From Rhabdophis nuchalis (taxonomy: Eukaryota; Chordata; Lepidosauria; Squamata; Natricidae), in assembly GCA_039707465.1 (NCBI GenBank), contig CM077647.1, forward strand, positions 172,730,663-172,794,662: a stretch of DNA of 64,000 nt. Direction: 5' to 3'. Numbering within the stretch: position 1 is the stretch's first letter; the number at the start of each line of letters is the position of its first letter. Position numbers and translations under genes: made by a program. Under the pieces are notes generated by a model, which was not told the DNA's origin, searched no databases, and worked only from the letters and a program-made list of their open reading frames with translations. This document shows, piece after piece, positions 32,791 through 43,704 of this stretch.

Positions 32791-33454
32791 CCTTCCTCTT
32801 CCTAAGTCCTTCCATTATTCACTTTGGTGGTGACACATAGATTCTTAAAAATCCTTCACTTCAAAAAATAGATTCTACTATATAAATCAATATTTATGTT
32901 ACCTCATTTCTTATTCTTACTCGGTGTATTTTTTTTTTCCTTTAAAAAATGTTGTATGGCCATACATCCCAATCCATTGTCTCCATTCAGGGTAAGCAAT
33001 AGGATGTGCAATGCTCAGAAAAAGAGTTATTAGTGAAGAGCCAAAAGAGGGAAAAGGCAAGAGATCTAATGAAATCCAGGTGCATCAGATGAACCCATGA
33101 AACCCATCACCCATAAAAACAACCTCCACCACCCACTATGATGTTGGTCAATCAGACTTTCACACAAAGTTGTTCAGATAACTTCAGATACAGAAGGTAT
33201 AGACTGATTACCAGTCTTAATCATTCCATAGTAATTCTACTGGTTGATTATTTTGGGCACATTTTGGGCAAAAGGCCACAGTTGTAGCCAAATCCTTCAG
33301 CTTCAATTGCAATAATACACATGTCAACTCACAAAAAACATCACTGTGACTTTTTATCGAGTTGACATAGAGAAATGAGAATTCCAGGCATTTTTGTGGT
33401 TAGAGGGAAATTCCAAGCTGGCCACTGATGTAGAGCAAAGATTACCCCCAAAAG

Positions 33455-33816
33455 AAGACAAAAATCTGGGTGCATCTTATACACTGAATACAGCATTTTT
33501 CGCCTACTGAAACCCCACCCCCTTTGCAAAAATGGACATGCAGAGGGCTTGGGAGGCTTGTAAAATGCTTTTGGGGGCTGGGAAGCAGAAAAATGGTGTG
33601 GGGGGTGCAGCCCCCAGGAGGAATCTACAAGCTTCCCAAAGCTCTGCATCCCCCCCCCCTTTCTTATTTTGCAAAAAAAAACAAGTCATGCAAAGGGTTT
33701 GGAAGGCCTGCAGATTGTGCAAAATTATTATTTTTTTAAGAAAAAAAAACTTCCTCAAAATCATGGGGTGTCTTATACTCCAATGCGTCTTATAGTCCAA
33801 AAAATAGGGTATATAT
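33455..33816. mobile_element. MITE, GTATAAGACGCAC family, inverted copy
   Basis: The start GGGTGCATCTTATACACTGA and end TCTTATACTCCAATGCGTC mirror the 15.7 kb element in reverse orientation. Confidence 0.6.
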
Positions 33817-33879
33817 TATACTCTTTGAGCTCAGAGAGACTATTAGTTCACAATGCAACTGCAGTTTGACTTTGTGAGT

Positions 33880-34020
33880 TGTTTGGACTTGGCTATTATG
33901 GTCCAAAGTTCCTATATTATTTACTAACAGGGTAAATGGAAGGGATGCCTCACCGTCTCCCAAAACCAACTCGATTTGCAAGGGAAAAACTTTAAAACAG
34001 AGGGCACAGCTTATTATTCA
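33880..34020 (+). pseudogene. IGHV: pC: decayed IGHV FR2-FR3 relic
   Basis: TATATTATTTACTAACAGGG, then GATGCCTCACCGTCTCCC and GAGGGCACAGCTTATTATT, recalls CDR2, KGRFTIS and EDTAVYY. It resembles pB before V3. No leader or RSS. Confidence 0.65.
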
Positions 34021-34097
34021 ACATTATTTGAAGATCATATGTGTAAAGTCTGTGCAAAGAGTGTGTGCCCTGAGGGGCTCTTTTTATCCTAAGCGAT

Positions 34098-34105
34098 ATG
34101 TAAAT
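34098..34105 (+). promoter_or_regulatory. V8 octamer (ATGTAAAT)
   Basis: 134 bp before the V8 ATG. Confidence 0.65.
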
Positions 34106-34231
34106 CGAGGCACAATTTCCTCTTTAAAGCTCCAGGGTTCCCTTTTCAGGCAACACCCACCAAGACAAAGTTTGTCCATTTTGCAGGATACTTTCATATC
34201 AATTACCTTCCATTCATTTCAGGGAGCAAAA

Positions 34232-34675
34232 ATGTCCCTGTGGTTAAATTTGGTGTTCCTTCTAGCAGTCCTCAGAGGTAATTCTTTCCTAACTATTCAG
34301 ATTTCACACACACACACCTTTCATTCTTCTATGCAGGAGAGCTAACCATAAAACTGCTTTCATTTTAGGCGTCCAATCTGAGGTCCAGTTGGTGGAGTCC
34401 GGAGGGGATGTGAGAAGACCTAGGGAGTCCCTCCGTCTCTCCTGCCAAGCCTCTGGATTCATCTTCAGCAGCTACAGCATGCACTGGGTGAGACAGGCTC
34501 CAGGGAAAGGACTGGAATGGGTGTCATACATAAACTCTGCTTCCAGTGCCATTTACTACTCTGACAAAGTCAAGGGCCGCTTCACCACCTCCAGGGACAA
34601 TGCCAAAAGCCAGCAGTATCTGCAAATGAACAGCCTCAAGGCTGAAGACACAGGAGTCTATTACTGTGCGAGAGA
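34232..34675 (+). CDS. IGHV: V8: IGHV gene, intact coding exons
   Basis: Leader exon 34232-34277 ([15 protein letters not shown]), donor GTAATT; V exon 34369-34675 after CATTTTAG. FR1 [18 protein letters not shown] (Arg for the usual Gly), CDR1 [10 protein letters not shown]2 [17 protein letters not shown]2 [10 protein letters not shown]3 with [13 protein letters not shown] and ending TGVYYCARD. Open, canonical residues present. Subfamily of V2 and V3. Probably functional. Confidence 0.92.
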
Positions 34676-34714
34676 CACAGTGAGAGGAAGTGAATCTGAA
34701 GCCAAGCAAAAACC
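34676..34714 (+). other. V8 RSS (23-bp spacer)
   Basis: CACAGTG 34676-34682, GCAAAAACC 34706-34714. Confidence 0.88.
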
Positions 34715-34963
34715 TACCATTCATCAGAGCAGCCCTGCAAGACCATGTAGTCCCAGATGGCTGCCGGATTGTCAAGAGGAAGAAAATCAGTAGTGTGATT
34801 TTCCAGTTGGAGGGGAGGTAACCATAAAATCTGAGCAAAGAAAATAAACTGTGGAGTTAAATAGGAATTTCCCCCCCCTAAAACAGGGCTAAAAGAAATA
34901 TCTTTAGATCTTTAGATATTAGATAAATATCCACTCCTCTGCTCACAAAAGAATCCCTTATGC

Positions 34964-35309
34964 CAGGGGTCCCCAACCCCCGGGCCGCAGACTGGTGCCG
35001 GTCCGTGGCTTGATAGGAACCGGGCCGCAGTGAGCAGGGCAACTCTTAGAAAAAGCCAGAGAGGAGGGAGGAGGGGGCAGCCCCCTGGGCAGAGTGCACA
35101 CCAGGGGCGGGATAGCGCAGGCGCGGCTGCTCACGCCGTTGGGGGCCCGAGAGGGCGAGTGAGCCGACTCATGCCCCCATGTGCGCATGCACCGCCTGTC
35201 CCCTCTTCCCCCCGCTCCTCCTCTAAGCCGGCCGAGCCATGGCCACTGGTCCGCAGAATTTTTTAAATATGAAGCTGGTCCCTGGTGCCAAAAAGGTTGG
35301 GGACCCCTT
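34964..35309. mobile_element. Non-autonomous hAT transposon
   Basis: 346 bp with inverted ends CAGGGGTCCCCAAC and GTTGGGGACCCCT. A perfect 8-bp target duplication CCTTATGC is at 34956-34963 and 35310-35317. GC-rich, no transposase ORF. The related sequence at 32440-32460 lacks the insertion. Confidence 0.85.
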
Positions 35310-35559
35310 CCTTATGCCACCAGACTTGAAATTTTGGGCTTAGACAACTTAGAACATGCTGCAATGTTATTTCTTGAACCTGCCGTAGCTCTTATTTTAG
35401 TGAGGCCAAATTGAGTTCAGTCTGTGTGCAATTTTTAAAATTACACACAACGAGCCCTGGGACTCCTGTACATGAGACCACCTGTTTACTAGGCAACTGG
35501 GCAGCTTCATATGTGAGGGAGATAGGGCTTGGGTTTTGGAGACCCTAACACATACAAAT

Positions 35560-35830
35560 ATACATATATGGTATTCAGCAGATTCTGACCAGTTCCGGAA
35601 AACCAGAAGCGAAGATTTTGTGTAGTTCGGAGAATTGGTAAATACCACCTCTGACTGGCCCCGCCCCCATCTATTCTCCGCCTCCTGAGTCCCAGCTGAT
35701 TGGAGTGGGCAGGAAATGCAGATTTCACCATATCCTTCCCCTGCCACGCCCACAAAGTCAACCCATGCCCACCAAGATACGCCCATAGAACCGGTAGTAA
35801 AAAAGTTTGAATGCCACCACTGACAAACAT
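35560..35830. repeat. Dispersed repeat with CCGGTAGTAAAAA end
   Basis: GAACCGGTAGTAAAAAAGTT and GCCACGCCCACAAAGTC type motifs also occur near 36433-36560, 41745-41840, 42800-42895 and 51160-51235. Probably one DNA-transposon-like family; not named. Confidence 0.45.
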
Positions 35831-36014
35831 ATACGAAGGAGACCGAAAACAAGATGGATTGACATCCCCAAGTATTGCGGGCTGAACTGTTAAAAGCGAG
35901 TACCGTATCAATTGGAAATGTGTAGAAGAGGCCTTCCTCCTGCAGTGGATAGACAATGACCCAAATGATGGTGATGATGGTGATGGTGATGAACATACAT
36001 TCTTATAAGCTCTC

Positions 36015-36312
36015 TTGGGAGGGGCCACTCAGCAACCACCTGGCTCTTAATCATTGTCTGCGAGCCTGCCTCTGATGTAATTGCTGCCTCCGGCTCTCAG
36101 CCCTGCTCACTCTGGCATCACGGACAAACTGCCTTTGATCCTCCCCACTGCTCCATGACCAAAGCGCCTCCTGGTGGCCAACCAGGCTCTCTGGTTCCTG
36201 CTCTGACTCTGAGCACTCCCCAAGGTCTCCCTCATCTTCCAGAGGAGACTCATAGGGCTGTTCACTAGAAGAGTAGTTCATCAGCAGTTCATCGGGAGCT
36301 GGCTGGGCCACA
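36015..36312 (-). mobile_element. LTR fragment (GTTGTGGCCCAGC family)
   Basis: On the minus strand it begins GTTGTGGCCCAGCCAGCTCC and matches the start of the solo LTR at 52484. Truncated. Confidence 0.6.
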
Positions 36313-36726
36313 ACGCATAGATATATACATGCTTGAGCAGAGGGTTGGACGATCAGACTCCAAAGTTCCTTCCGTTATTCCTGTTATAAAATCTTTCCCA
36401 TATGTAGAAGTCCTGTTCCGTTCATGTTCTATACAGGGGTGAAATGCTACAGTTCTGGCCGTTTGCCTGAACCAGTAGTAAATAATTCTACCAGTTCGCC
36501 AGAAATGATGGTAAAAAAATGCTTTAAAAAAGTTAAAAAAAAAAAATTCTGACGATCACATGACACAGCACATGACAGTGCTGTTGCACTGATTGACTGT
36601 TCTAACTGTCAGGAAATGTCTCCTCAGTTCTAAGTTGCTTCTCTCCTTGATTTTTAGCCCCAATCCAAGAGGCTTTGAAGGCAGTCACTTTCACAACAAA
36701 GTATTTTTATATTGAATCATATTTTA

Positions 36727-36845
36727 CTGGAGGGACGCTGTGGCTAAGACACTGAGCTTGTCGATCAGAAAGGTCAGCAGTTCAGTGGTTCGAATCCCTA
36801 GCGCCACATAATGGAGTGAGCTCCCGTTACTTGTCCATGTGCAAA
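36727..36845 (+). mobile_element. Sauria-type SINE head fragment
   Basis: CGCTGTGGCTAAGACACTGAG and CAGTGGTTCGAATCC form the tRNA-like part, matching the complete SINE at 48443. Confidence 0.65.
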
Positions 36846-36893
36846 ACACTATTCAATTAAATGCCCCGTGGAGGCACATTTATACCCAGTGAT

Positions 36894-36901
36894 ATGTAAA
36901 T
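36894..36901 (+). promoter_or_regulatory. V9 octamer (ATGTAAAT)
   Basis: 137 bp before the V9 ATG. Confidence 0.65.
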
Positions 36902-37030
36902 TGAGGCACATTGTCTCCTTCAAAGGAGGTAGTTGGTTTCCTTTCCAGGTTACACCCACCAACACAAAGTCTGTGCGCTTCTCCAAGTCCTTTGCCGTCA
37001 ATTCCTCTCCAATCTTTAGAGAGAGCAAAT

Positions 37031-37624
37031 ATGATCCTGTGGCTAAACCTGTTATCCTTAGTAGCAGTTCTCAGAGGTACTGCAATTGATTCCTCCCTAT
37101 TCAGTTTCTTTGTATTTTAATTCAGACCTGCTGCTGTGGCCTAGAGATAGAGCTCTTGCCTCCCAATCAGGAGGTTGTGAGTTCAATCCTAGGTAGAGGT
37201 AGAAGTAGGGTCTCCTGCTTGGGAAGGGGGTTGGATTAGATGACCTGCAAGGTTCCTTCCAACTCTGTTAATCTGTTAAACTCCTGTATGCAGGAGAGCT
37301 CACTGAAACTTCTTTCCTTTTAGATATCCAGGGCACCTTGGTGGAGTCTGGAGGGGATGTGAGAAGACCTGGAGAGTCCCTCCGTCTCTCCTGCCAAGCC
37401 TCTGGATTCACCTTCATTAACTCATGGATATACTGGATGAAACAGGCTCCAGAGAAAGGCATGGAATGGGTTTCCCAGATACATCCAAGTTCATCTCCCA
37501 TTTATTACTCAAACCAAGTTAAGGGCCGCTTCACCGTCTCCAGGGACAATGCCAAAAGCCAAGTGCATCTGCAAATGAACAGCCTCAAACCAGAGGACAC
37601 AGCTGTCTATTTTTGTATGGCAGA
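37031..37624 (+). CDS. IGHV: V9: IGHV gene, divergent, SINE in intron
   Basis: Leader exon 37031-37076 ([15 protein letters not shown]), donor GTACTG. The intron is 247 bp because a SINE sits in it (37126-37276). V exon 37324-37624 after CTTTTAG. The V start reads [17 protein letters not shown], two codons shorter than the neighbours' [13 protein letters not shown]2 is [17 protein letters not shown]2 [10 protein letters not shown]3 [15 protein letters not shown], ending TAVYFCMAD. Cys, Trp and Cys intact, no stop. The most divergent V here; functional status uncertain because of the N-terminal deletion. Confidence 0.87.
37126..37276 (+). mobile_element. tRNA-derived SINE in V9 leader intron
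   Basis: Head with GTGGCCTAGAGATAGAGCTC (A box) and GGTTGTGAGTTCAATCC (B box). The 3' part TTGGATTAGATGACCTGCAA and TTCCAACTCTG is CR1-like, suggesting CR1-dependent mobilisation. Confidence 0.75.
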
Positions 37625-37663
37625 CACAGTGAGAGGAAGTGAATGTGACTCCAGGCAAAAACC
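37625..37663 (+). other. V9 RSS (23-bp spacer)
   Basis: CACAGTG 37625-37631, GCAAAAACC 37655-37663. Confidence 0.88.
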
Positions 37664-37699
37664 TTCTCTTCCTCTGAGCAACTTTCAAAATTGATTTAG

Positions 37700-37755
37700 T
37701 CATTCATTCATTTATTCGACTTATTAACTGCCCCCTCTCCCCAAAGGGACTCGTC
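37700..37755 (-). mobile_element. L2 3'-tail fragment
   Basis: ATTCATTCATTT tail, then AACTGCCCCCTCTCCCC and GGGACTCGT. Confidence 0.6.
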
Positions 37756-37892
37756 ATGCAAGGTCATCACTAAAAAGTAGCAGATTAAGGTCCAATGCTG
37801 CTTATTCCAGAGCTGATCTTGGAAGAAGCTATAGTTTGGCTGAAAATCAGGAAATGTGTTGAAAATGTCATGGCAGTATAAATGAGGTATCC

Positions 37893-38060
37893 TTGGAGAT
37901 ACACCTGGCGGGACCCAGAAGGAGGGCCTTCTCTGTGATGGCTCCATCTCTCTGGAACATCATTCCTCCAGAGATTAGAATGGCCCTAACTCTAATACTC
38001 CTCAAGAAGAAATAAAAGAACTGGTTCTGCCAGTGGGCCTGGGAAACCCAGAGTGGGATG
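37893..38060 (+). mobile_element. L2-like LINE pol C-terminal fragment
   Basis: The translation near GRAFSVMAPSLWNIIPPEIR matches the conserved end of L2 pol. Confidence 0.65.
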
Positions 38061-38109
38061 GAGCCCATTAACTGGCTCATGTGATCCGCTGTCACTGGGG
38101 TGGGAGTAG

Positions 38110-38285
38110 AGGTGGGAAGGTAAAAGTGTTCCATGCACCTTCAGCATTTAGTGATGCCAACCACATGATCACAGAGACATCTTCGGACAACGCTGGCTCT
38201 TTGGCTTTGAAATGGAGATGAGTACCACCCCCTAGAGTCGGTAACGACTAGGACATATGTGCGAGGGGAACCTTTACTTTTACCT
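38110..38285 (+). mobile_element. Sauria-type SINE 3' half
   Basis: GCCAACCACATGATCACAG, ATCTTCGGACAACGCTGGC and TAGAGTCGGTAACGACTAG match the 3' part of the SINE at 48443. Confidence 0.75.
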
Positions 38286-38487
38286 ATTCTTATTTGAGGG
38301 TAAGACATGTATTTTCTGTGCAAGACACATCTATGAGATTAATAAGCAGAAGAATCTTTGATTTAATTACTTTAAATAATTTTTAATTGCCGTAAGATAG
38401 AGGTTTCCTTTGCTTTCTGAGGGTTGCAAAATTACATAAAGGTGAATGAGGGGAATGCCCTTGGGGAGCTCTTTAATCTCATCCAAT

Positions 38488-38495
38488 ATGCAAAT
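38488..38495 (+). promoter_or_regulatory. V10 octamer (canonical ATGCAAAT)
   Basis: 131 bp before the V10 ATG; TTTAAAA about 25 bp further on may serve as TATA. Confidence 0.75.
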
Positions 38496-38618
38496 GGAGA
38501 CACAATTTCCTCCTTTAAAAGAGTCCTTTGGTTTCCCTTCTCAGGCTACACCCATTGATAGAAATTGTGTTCACTTGCCCAAATCCTTCCCTCTCCAATC
38601 CTTCTTACGGAGAACAAA

Positions 38619-39095
38619 ATGTGGTTCAACCTGATGTCCTTACTAGTAGTCCTCAGAGGTAGCTGTTCTCTCTATAGAGTGTCTATGTCCATGCTCTAGT
38701 TTTAGGTGTAAGAGATCTCATTTAAAATACTTTTCTTTGCAGGTGTCCGATCTGAGGTCCAGTTGGTGGAGTCCGGAGGAGATGTGAGAAGACCTGGAGA
38801 ATCCCTCAGCCTCTCCTGCCAAGCCTCTGGATTCACCTTCTGCAACCATGAGATGAGCTGGGTGAGACAGGCTCCTGGGAAAGGACTGGAATGGGTTGCA
38901 TTTAAGGGCGGGGTATAAATTCAATCAAATCAAATCAAATCAAATCAAAATCTATCCTGATTCCAGTGGAAAGTTCTACTCGGACAAGGTGAAGGGCCGC
39001 TTCACCCTCTCCAGGGACTATGCCAAAGGCCAGCTGTACTTGCAAATGAACAATCTGAGACTAGAGGACACGGACGTCTATTACTGTGCGAAACA
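38619..39095 (+). pseudogene. IGHV: V10: IGHV pseudogene, LINE scrap in CDR2
   Basis: Leader 38619-38658 ([13 protein letters not shown]); V exon 38743-39095 after TTTGCAG. FR1-FR2 are normal apart from SLSLSC and an extra Cys in CDR1 (GFTFCNHEM). At CDR2 about 50 bp (38900-38949) replaces the usual YIYPDSS start. It reads GGGCGGGGTATAAATTC plus CAAAT repeats, the extreme 3' end of an L2-type LINE, and brings an in-frame TAA. FR3 after it ([16 protein letters not shown] ... DVYYCAK) and the RSS are intact. Compare V11 and V13, which read IYPSSSG and IYTDSSG. Confidence 0.88.
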
Positions 39096-39134
39096 CACAG
39101 TGAGAGGAAGTGAATGTGACCCCAAGCAAAAACC
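39096..39134 (+). other. V10 RSS (23-bp spacer)
   Basis: CACAGTG 39096-39102, GCAAAAACC 39126-39134; intact despite the broken exon. Confidence 0.85.
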
Positions 39135-39212
39135 TTCTCTTCCTTTGAGCAGCTTCCCAAAGTGATTAAGTTACAGAAGGTTGAATCCACCACTGAAAAG
39201 CCGCAAGGAGTG

Positions 39213-39465
39213 GTGTGGTGGCCTACAGGTGGAGCTCTCGCCCTCACAATTAAGAAGATGTGAGTTTGATCCTAGGTAGAGGCAGATATTTATCTCCCTG
39301 GGAACATTGAGAATACATACGTTGAGCAAAACACTGCATTGGCAACAGGAAGAGCATTCGGCCATTAAAACACTCTGCTAGCCCCATTCAGTTGCCCATG
39401 CTCCACCTCATAAGGGATTATGGGGTCATTGAAAGAAGCTGATGATGATCAATGAAGAATGGCAC
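39213..39465 (+). mobile_element. tRNA-derived SINE downstream of V10
   Basis: GTGGTGGCCTACAGGTGGAGC and GTGAGTTTGATCCTAGG form a pol III type promoter; the tail ends in GATGATGATC. A paralogous copy follows V12 (44388) with an L2 inside it. Confidence 0.7.
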
Positions 39466-39559
39466 GTAAAACTCCATCACTGCTTATTCCTGCGCTGTTC
39501 TTGGAATAAGAGGCAGGGAACCTGTTTTGCAGTAGGATAGTAGATGAGCTGAAAATTGC

Positions 39560-39940
39560 AAGATACTAGAGGTAATTCATTTACTGACTGTTTAAAGTTA
39601 CAATGGAACTGAAAAAAGTTACCTATGAACCTTTTTCAGCATTAAGAGCTTTGCAGCTTTCCCATGGTTATTTGAACAAAGTTCAGAGGCTTTTGCAACT
39701 GACTCATATCTATGATGGTTATATCGTGTCCTGGAGTCATGGGATCACCTTTTGGGATCTTCTCACATGGCAAGTCCAATGGGAAAGCCAATTCACTTAG
39801 CAGCCATATTACCCACTTAACAATTACAGTGATCCACTTAACCGTTGTAGCACGAAGGGTCGTAAAATGAGGCAAAACTCATTTAACACATATTTCATTG
39901 AGTGGCAGAAATTTGGGACTCTTTTGGGGCCGTAAGTCAA
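39560..39940. repeat. Dispersed repeat (CTGACTCATATTTATGATGG family)
   Basis: Diverged copies occur at 41555-41735, 42680-43100 and 47030-47230. Motifs ACAGTGATCCACTTAAC and GGTCGTAAAATGAGGCAAAA recur. Likely a MITE or other old element; not named. Confidence 0.5.
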
Positions 39941-40236
39941 TCATGTATCGTTATTACGTCATGTCCAAGAAACTGCAAATGACATGCAAAGTTTCTCAAA
40001 AGTTTGGTGAAAAGTTAATTATAAATAAGAAACTTTTTATCATCTGGGATGGACTTGTGCAAAGAAAGAGGATCTTGTACATGCTTGTTCTATTATGTTG
40101 AATTATTTTTTTTTTTTCAGAAGAGATTAAATTTGGCAGGTCTTTGGTTTACTTACCCTAATAAAAAATTGCTCTGCTATTTTCCTAAGAATACACAGAA
40201 AGAAAAGTGCTCGTGTTCATTTTTCATCCCAGTGGA

Positions 40237-40248
40237 TTGCTATTTGAG

Positions 40249-40323
<75 letters not shown>

Positions 40324-40520
40324 TGGTCCTGAGCTTTCCTTTCCCAATTGGACCCACCATACTTGTTGATGCCTTCGATCCACCTTGTTTTAGGTCTCTT
40401 CTGTAGATGCTTTTGATCAAGTGGGATCCATTCTATGACCTTCTTGGTCCACCTGCCCTCAGTTCTTCTTGCTATGTGACCAGCCCATTTCCATTTCATT
40501 ACTCTCATACACATTTGGTT
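40237..40520 (-). mobile_element. RTE/BovB-type LINE 3' end with (GAT)n tail
   Basis: The minus-strand translation MKWKWAGHIARRTEGRWTKK and RPKTRWIEGINK is the conserved C-terminus of RTE-clade RT. It is followed by (GAT)n, on the + strand (ATC)n at 40248-40322. Confidence 0.8.
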
Positions 40521-40770
40521 TTTTTTCTGTAATCCTTGGGCAGGTATTTCTATCTTGTCTCACTTGTCTGATCTTATTCTTATTTAAGGGTCTTATTTTA
40601 TGTGCAAGAGCAATCTATGAGAATAATAAACAGAAGAGCATTTGTTTGAATGACATTAATTAAATTTTAATTGCCACAAGGTAGAGGTTTCCTTTGCTTT
40701 CTTAGGGGTGCAAAATGACATAAAGGCGTATGATGTGAATGCACTGGTGAGCTTCTTTATCTCATCCAAT

Positions 40771-40778
40771 ATGCAAAT
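40771..40778 (+). promoter_or_regulatory. V11 octamer (canonical ATGCAAAT)
   Basis: 131 bp before the V11 ATG. Confidence 0.78.
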
Positions 40779-40901
40779 GGAGAACCAATTTCCTCCTTTA
40801 AAAGAATCCTATAGTTTCCCTTCTCAGGCTACACCCATTGATAGAAATTGTGTTCACTTGCCCAAACCCTTCCCTCTCCATTCCTTCTTATGGAGAGTAA
40901 A

Positions 40902-41336
40902 ATGTGGTTCAACCTGGTGTCCTTACTAGTAGTCCTCAGAGGTAACTATTCTCTCTATAGAGTATCTACGTCCACGTTCTCATTTTAGGTGCAAGAGATC
41001 TCATTTAAAATACTTTTCTTTGCAGGTGTCCAACCTGAGGTTCAGTTGGTGGAGTCTGGAGGGAATGTGAGAAGACCTGGAGAGTCCCTCCATCTCTCCT
41101 GCCAAGCCTCTGGATTTACTTTCATCAGCTATAGCATTGCCTGGGTGAGGCAGGCTGCTGGGAAAGGACTGGAATGGGTTGCATACATCTATCCTAGTTC
41201 CAGTGGAATATTCTACTCAGATAAAGTCAAGGGACGCTTCACCATCTCCAGGGACAATGCCAAGAGCCAGCTGTATCTGCAAATGAACAGCCTCAAACCA
41301 GAGGACACGGCTGTCTATTACTGTGCGAGAGAGAGA
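40902..41336 (+). CDS. IGHV: V11: IGHV gene, intact coding exons
   Basis: Leader exon 40902-40941 ([13 protein letters not shown]), donor GTAACT; V exon 41026-41336 after TTTGCAG. FR1 [15 protein letters not shown] (Asn for Asp), CDR1 [10 protein letters not shown]2 [14 protein letters not shown] (Ala for Pro), CDR2 [10 protein letters not shown]3 ending [13 protein letters not shown]. Open. It belongs to the MWFNL subfamily (V10-V13, V15), with a 13-codon leader part and the canonical octamer. Probably functional. Confidence 0.92.
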
Positions 41337-41375
41337 CACAGTGAGAGGAAGTGAATGTGACACCAAGCAAAAACC
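41337..41375 (+). other. V11 RSS (23-bp spacer)
   Basis: CACAGTG 41337-41343, GCAAAAACC 41367-41375. Confidence 0.88.
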
Positions 41376-42473
41376 TTCTCTTCCATTGAACCGTTTCCCA
41401 AAGTGATTTAATTTCAGAAGGGTGAATTTGTAAAAACCATCCCTGAAAAGCAGCACATAAAACTCCATCATTTCTTATTCCCTAGTTCTTCTTGGAATAA
41501 GTGGTAGGGAACCTGTTTGGCAGTATAGGAGCAGATGAAATCAAAAGTTCAAGCCAGTATAGGTAGTTCTCAACTTGCAACTGTTCATTTACTGACTGTA
41601 TAGAGTTTTAACGGCAGTGAAGAAAGCGTCATATGATCCTTGTTCAGCCTTATGACCGTTGCAGCTTCCCCATTGTCATTTGATCAAAATTAAGATACTT
41701 GGCAACTGACTCATATTTATGATGGTTATATAGTGTCCTATAGAGGTGAGTTTCTCCCGGTAAGGTATGGTACTCCAGAAGATGTAGTAAAAAAACTGGC
41801 GTACTGGATAGGACCGGTAGTAATGGTAGCCTGGCTATGCCACTGAATTTCATCAGAAGCTTCTTTTTTTTGAAAAAGTTTTTTCCCTCACGGTTCAGGC
41901 AAGGGAACAAAAGCTTTAAAAATAAGAGAGGGAGAGGGAAGGAGGGTGGGAGGGAGGGAATGGGAGGGAACAGAAGGGAAGGGAAGGGAGAAAGAAAGAG
42001 AAACAACTTACTTTGCAGCCAGGAGATTCAGCAAAGGAGAAAAACAAATGCTGTCACTTTAAATTGGAACTGAGCATGCCTGGGTGTGGAATTCTGGGAG
42101 TTGAAGTCCACAAGTCTTAATGCTGCAAATTTTAAATTTAAACCTGCTTTAAATTGAAAAGCTGCTCAGAAGGAGGTTTGCAAAGTGACATTCAGCAGTT
42201 TGTTTCTGGGTCAGCTGAACAATAAGCTGAACTGGATAAAAGGTAGGATTCTTATATGGTTCTAGGTTTTTGAAGTTTTGGAGTTTGTCCAATATGGGCT
42301 TTCTGTTTCTAAAAGGGTTTGGATGATTTCTTGCTTATGAATGGATCCAAACTTTCTATAGGTTCATTATCTCATTATCTCTATCTGGCAGGAATGTAGA
42401 ATGAGCCTTTCTGGGAGTAATATTTTATTTGGGGTAGGGGTGGGGGGTTGATTGCTTCCCATAAAGGGAAGGG

Positions 42474-42532
<59 letters not shown>

Positions 42533-42545
42533 AGGAAGGAAGGAA
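42474..42545. repeat. (GAAA)n microsatellite
   Basis: Pure AAAG repeats ending in AAGG. Confidence 0.95.
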
Positions 42546-43320
42546 AGACAGCACAGCAATTTAGGGCTAGAAGGTCATCTAGTCCTTACATTGTCTGGAT
42601 TATGTTGGTGCCTCTAACAGAGAAGAAAATTGCTAGAAAGGAGAAGGAGTTTACTAGGACAAGTAACTGCCATTCAGAGGAAGGCAGAGATAGTCCTTGA
42701 CTTATGACTACAATTGAGCCCAAAATTTTGGGTTCTTTGCTAAGTAAGAGCATTATTAAGTGAGCTTCACCACATTTTACCCAATCCATGACATCTCCTG
42801 GTGAATGACATCAAGATGGCCATGCCCACCCAGACACATGACTGTCAAGCCACGCCCACAGAACTGGTAGTGAAAATTTTTGAAACCCACCTTTGGGGTC
42901 CTGGAGTTATGTGATTACCTTTTGGGTCCTTCTGACAAGCAAATTCTATGAGGAAGTTGGTATTACTTAGCAACCGTGTTACCAACTAAACTATTACAGT
43001 GATCCACTTAACACTTTCGGCAAGAAAGGTGGTAAAATGAGGCAAAACACACGTAACACATTTAGCAACTAATCCTGTATTGTTGTTATGCAAAGCCCAA
43101 GAGATTGCAAGGGATATACAAGTTTAAGCAAAGAGGATTTATTACAAAATAAATAAATACATCTTGAATATAATGCTGCCCTTTACTATCATACCATTAG
43201 GCAGGAATGAAACTTTATGATCATCTTCCTAAATATCCAAACTGCCATTCAAATATTGAGGGAACAGCTGGACTTAAAGGATCTCTTACAAGAATTAGGA
43301 AGATGTATCCACACTTTGGA

Positions 43321-43335
43321 CACTGGGGGGCAGTG
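43321..43335 (+). promoter_or_regulatory. CTCF-like motif between V11 and V12
   Basis: CACTGGGGGGCAGTG, in the same conserved segment as the motifs after V3-V5. Confidence 0.5.
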
Positions 43336-43704
43336 TTGCCACATGAAACCCCACGGCCTCTCCACCCAGTGGGAGTGGAGTAGAGAAAAAAACAATTGGC
43401 ATCAGATATTCTCTCATCCTGGAGGCACCACAATTTTTTTCCTCTTTGTTTTGTTATTTCGGTAATAAGTTACTGAAAATACTTTATACAAGTTTCACAC
43501 TTCGGGAAGGGATCATTCTCACCATGAAACCTATGTGCAAAAGAATCTACAAGAATAATAAAGAGAAGAGCTTTGGTTTTAATTACTTTCAATAATATTT
43601 ATTTGCCATAAGGTAGAGGTTTCCTTTCCTTTCTGAGGGTTGCAAAATGACAGAAAGGCGAATGAGGGGAATGCCCTTGGGGAGACTCTTTTATCTCATC
43701 CAAT

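Noticed and set aside
37126..37276. Possible tRNA gene (A and B box)
   Set aside because: Only the promoter half of a tRNA; no acceptor pairing, and the 3' part is LINE-like, so it is a SINE. Same for 12290, 36727, 39213, 48443, 53055 and 55020.
40049..40514. Poly-Ser / poly-Met ORFs at 40.2 kb
   Set aside because: They are the (ATC)n tail of an RTE-type LINE read in different frames.
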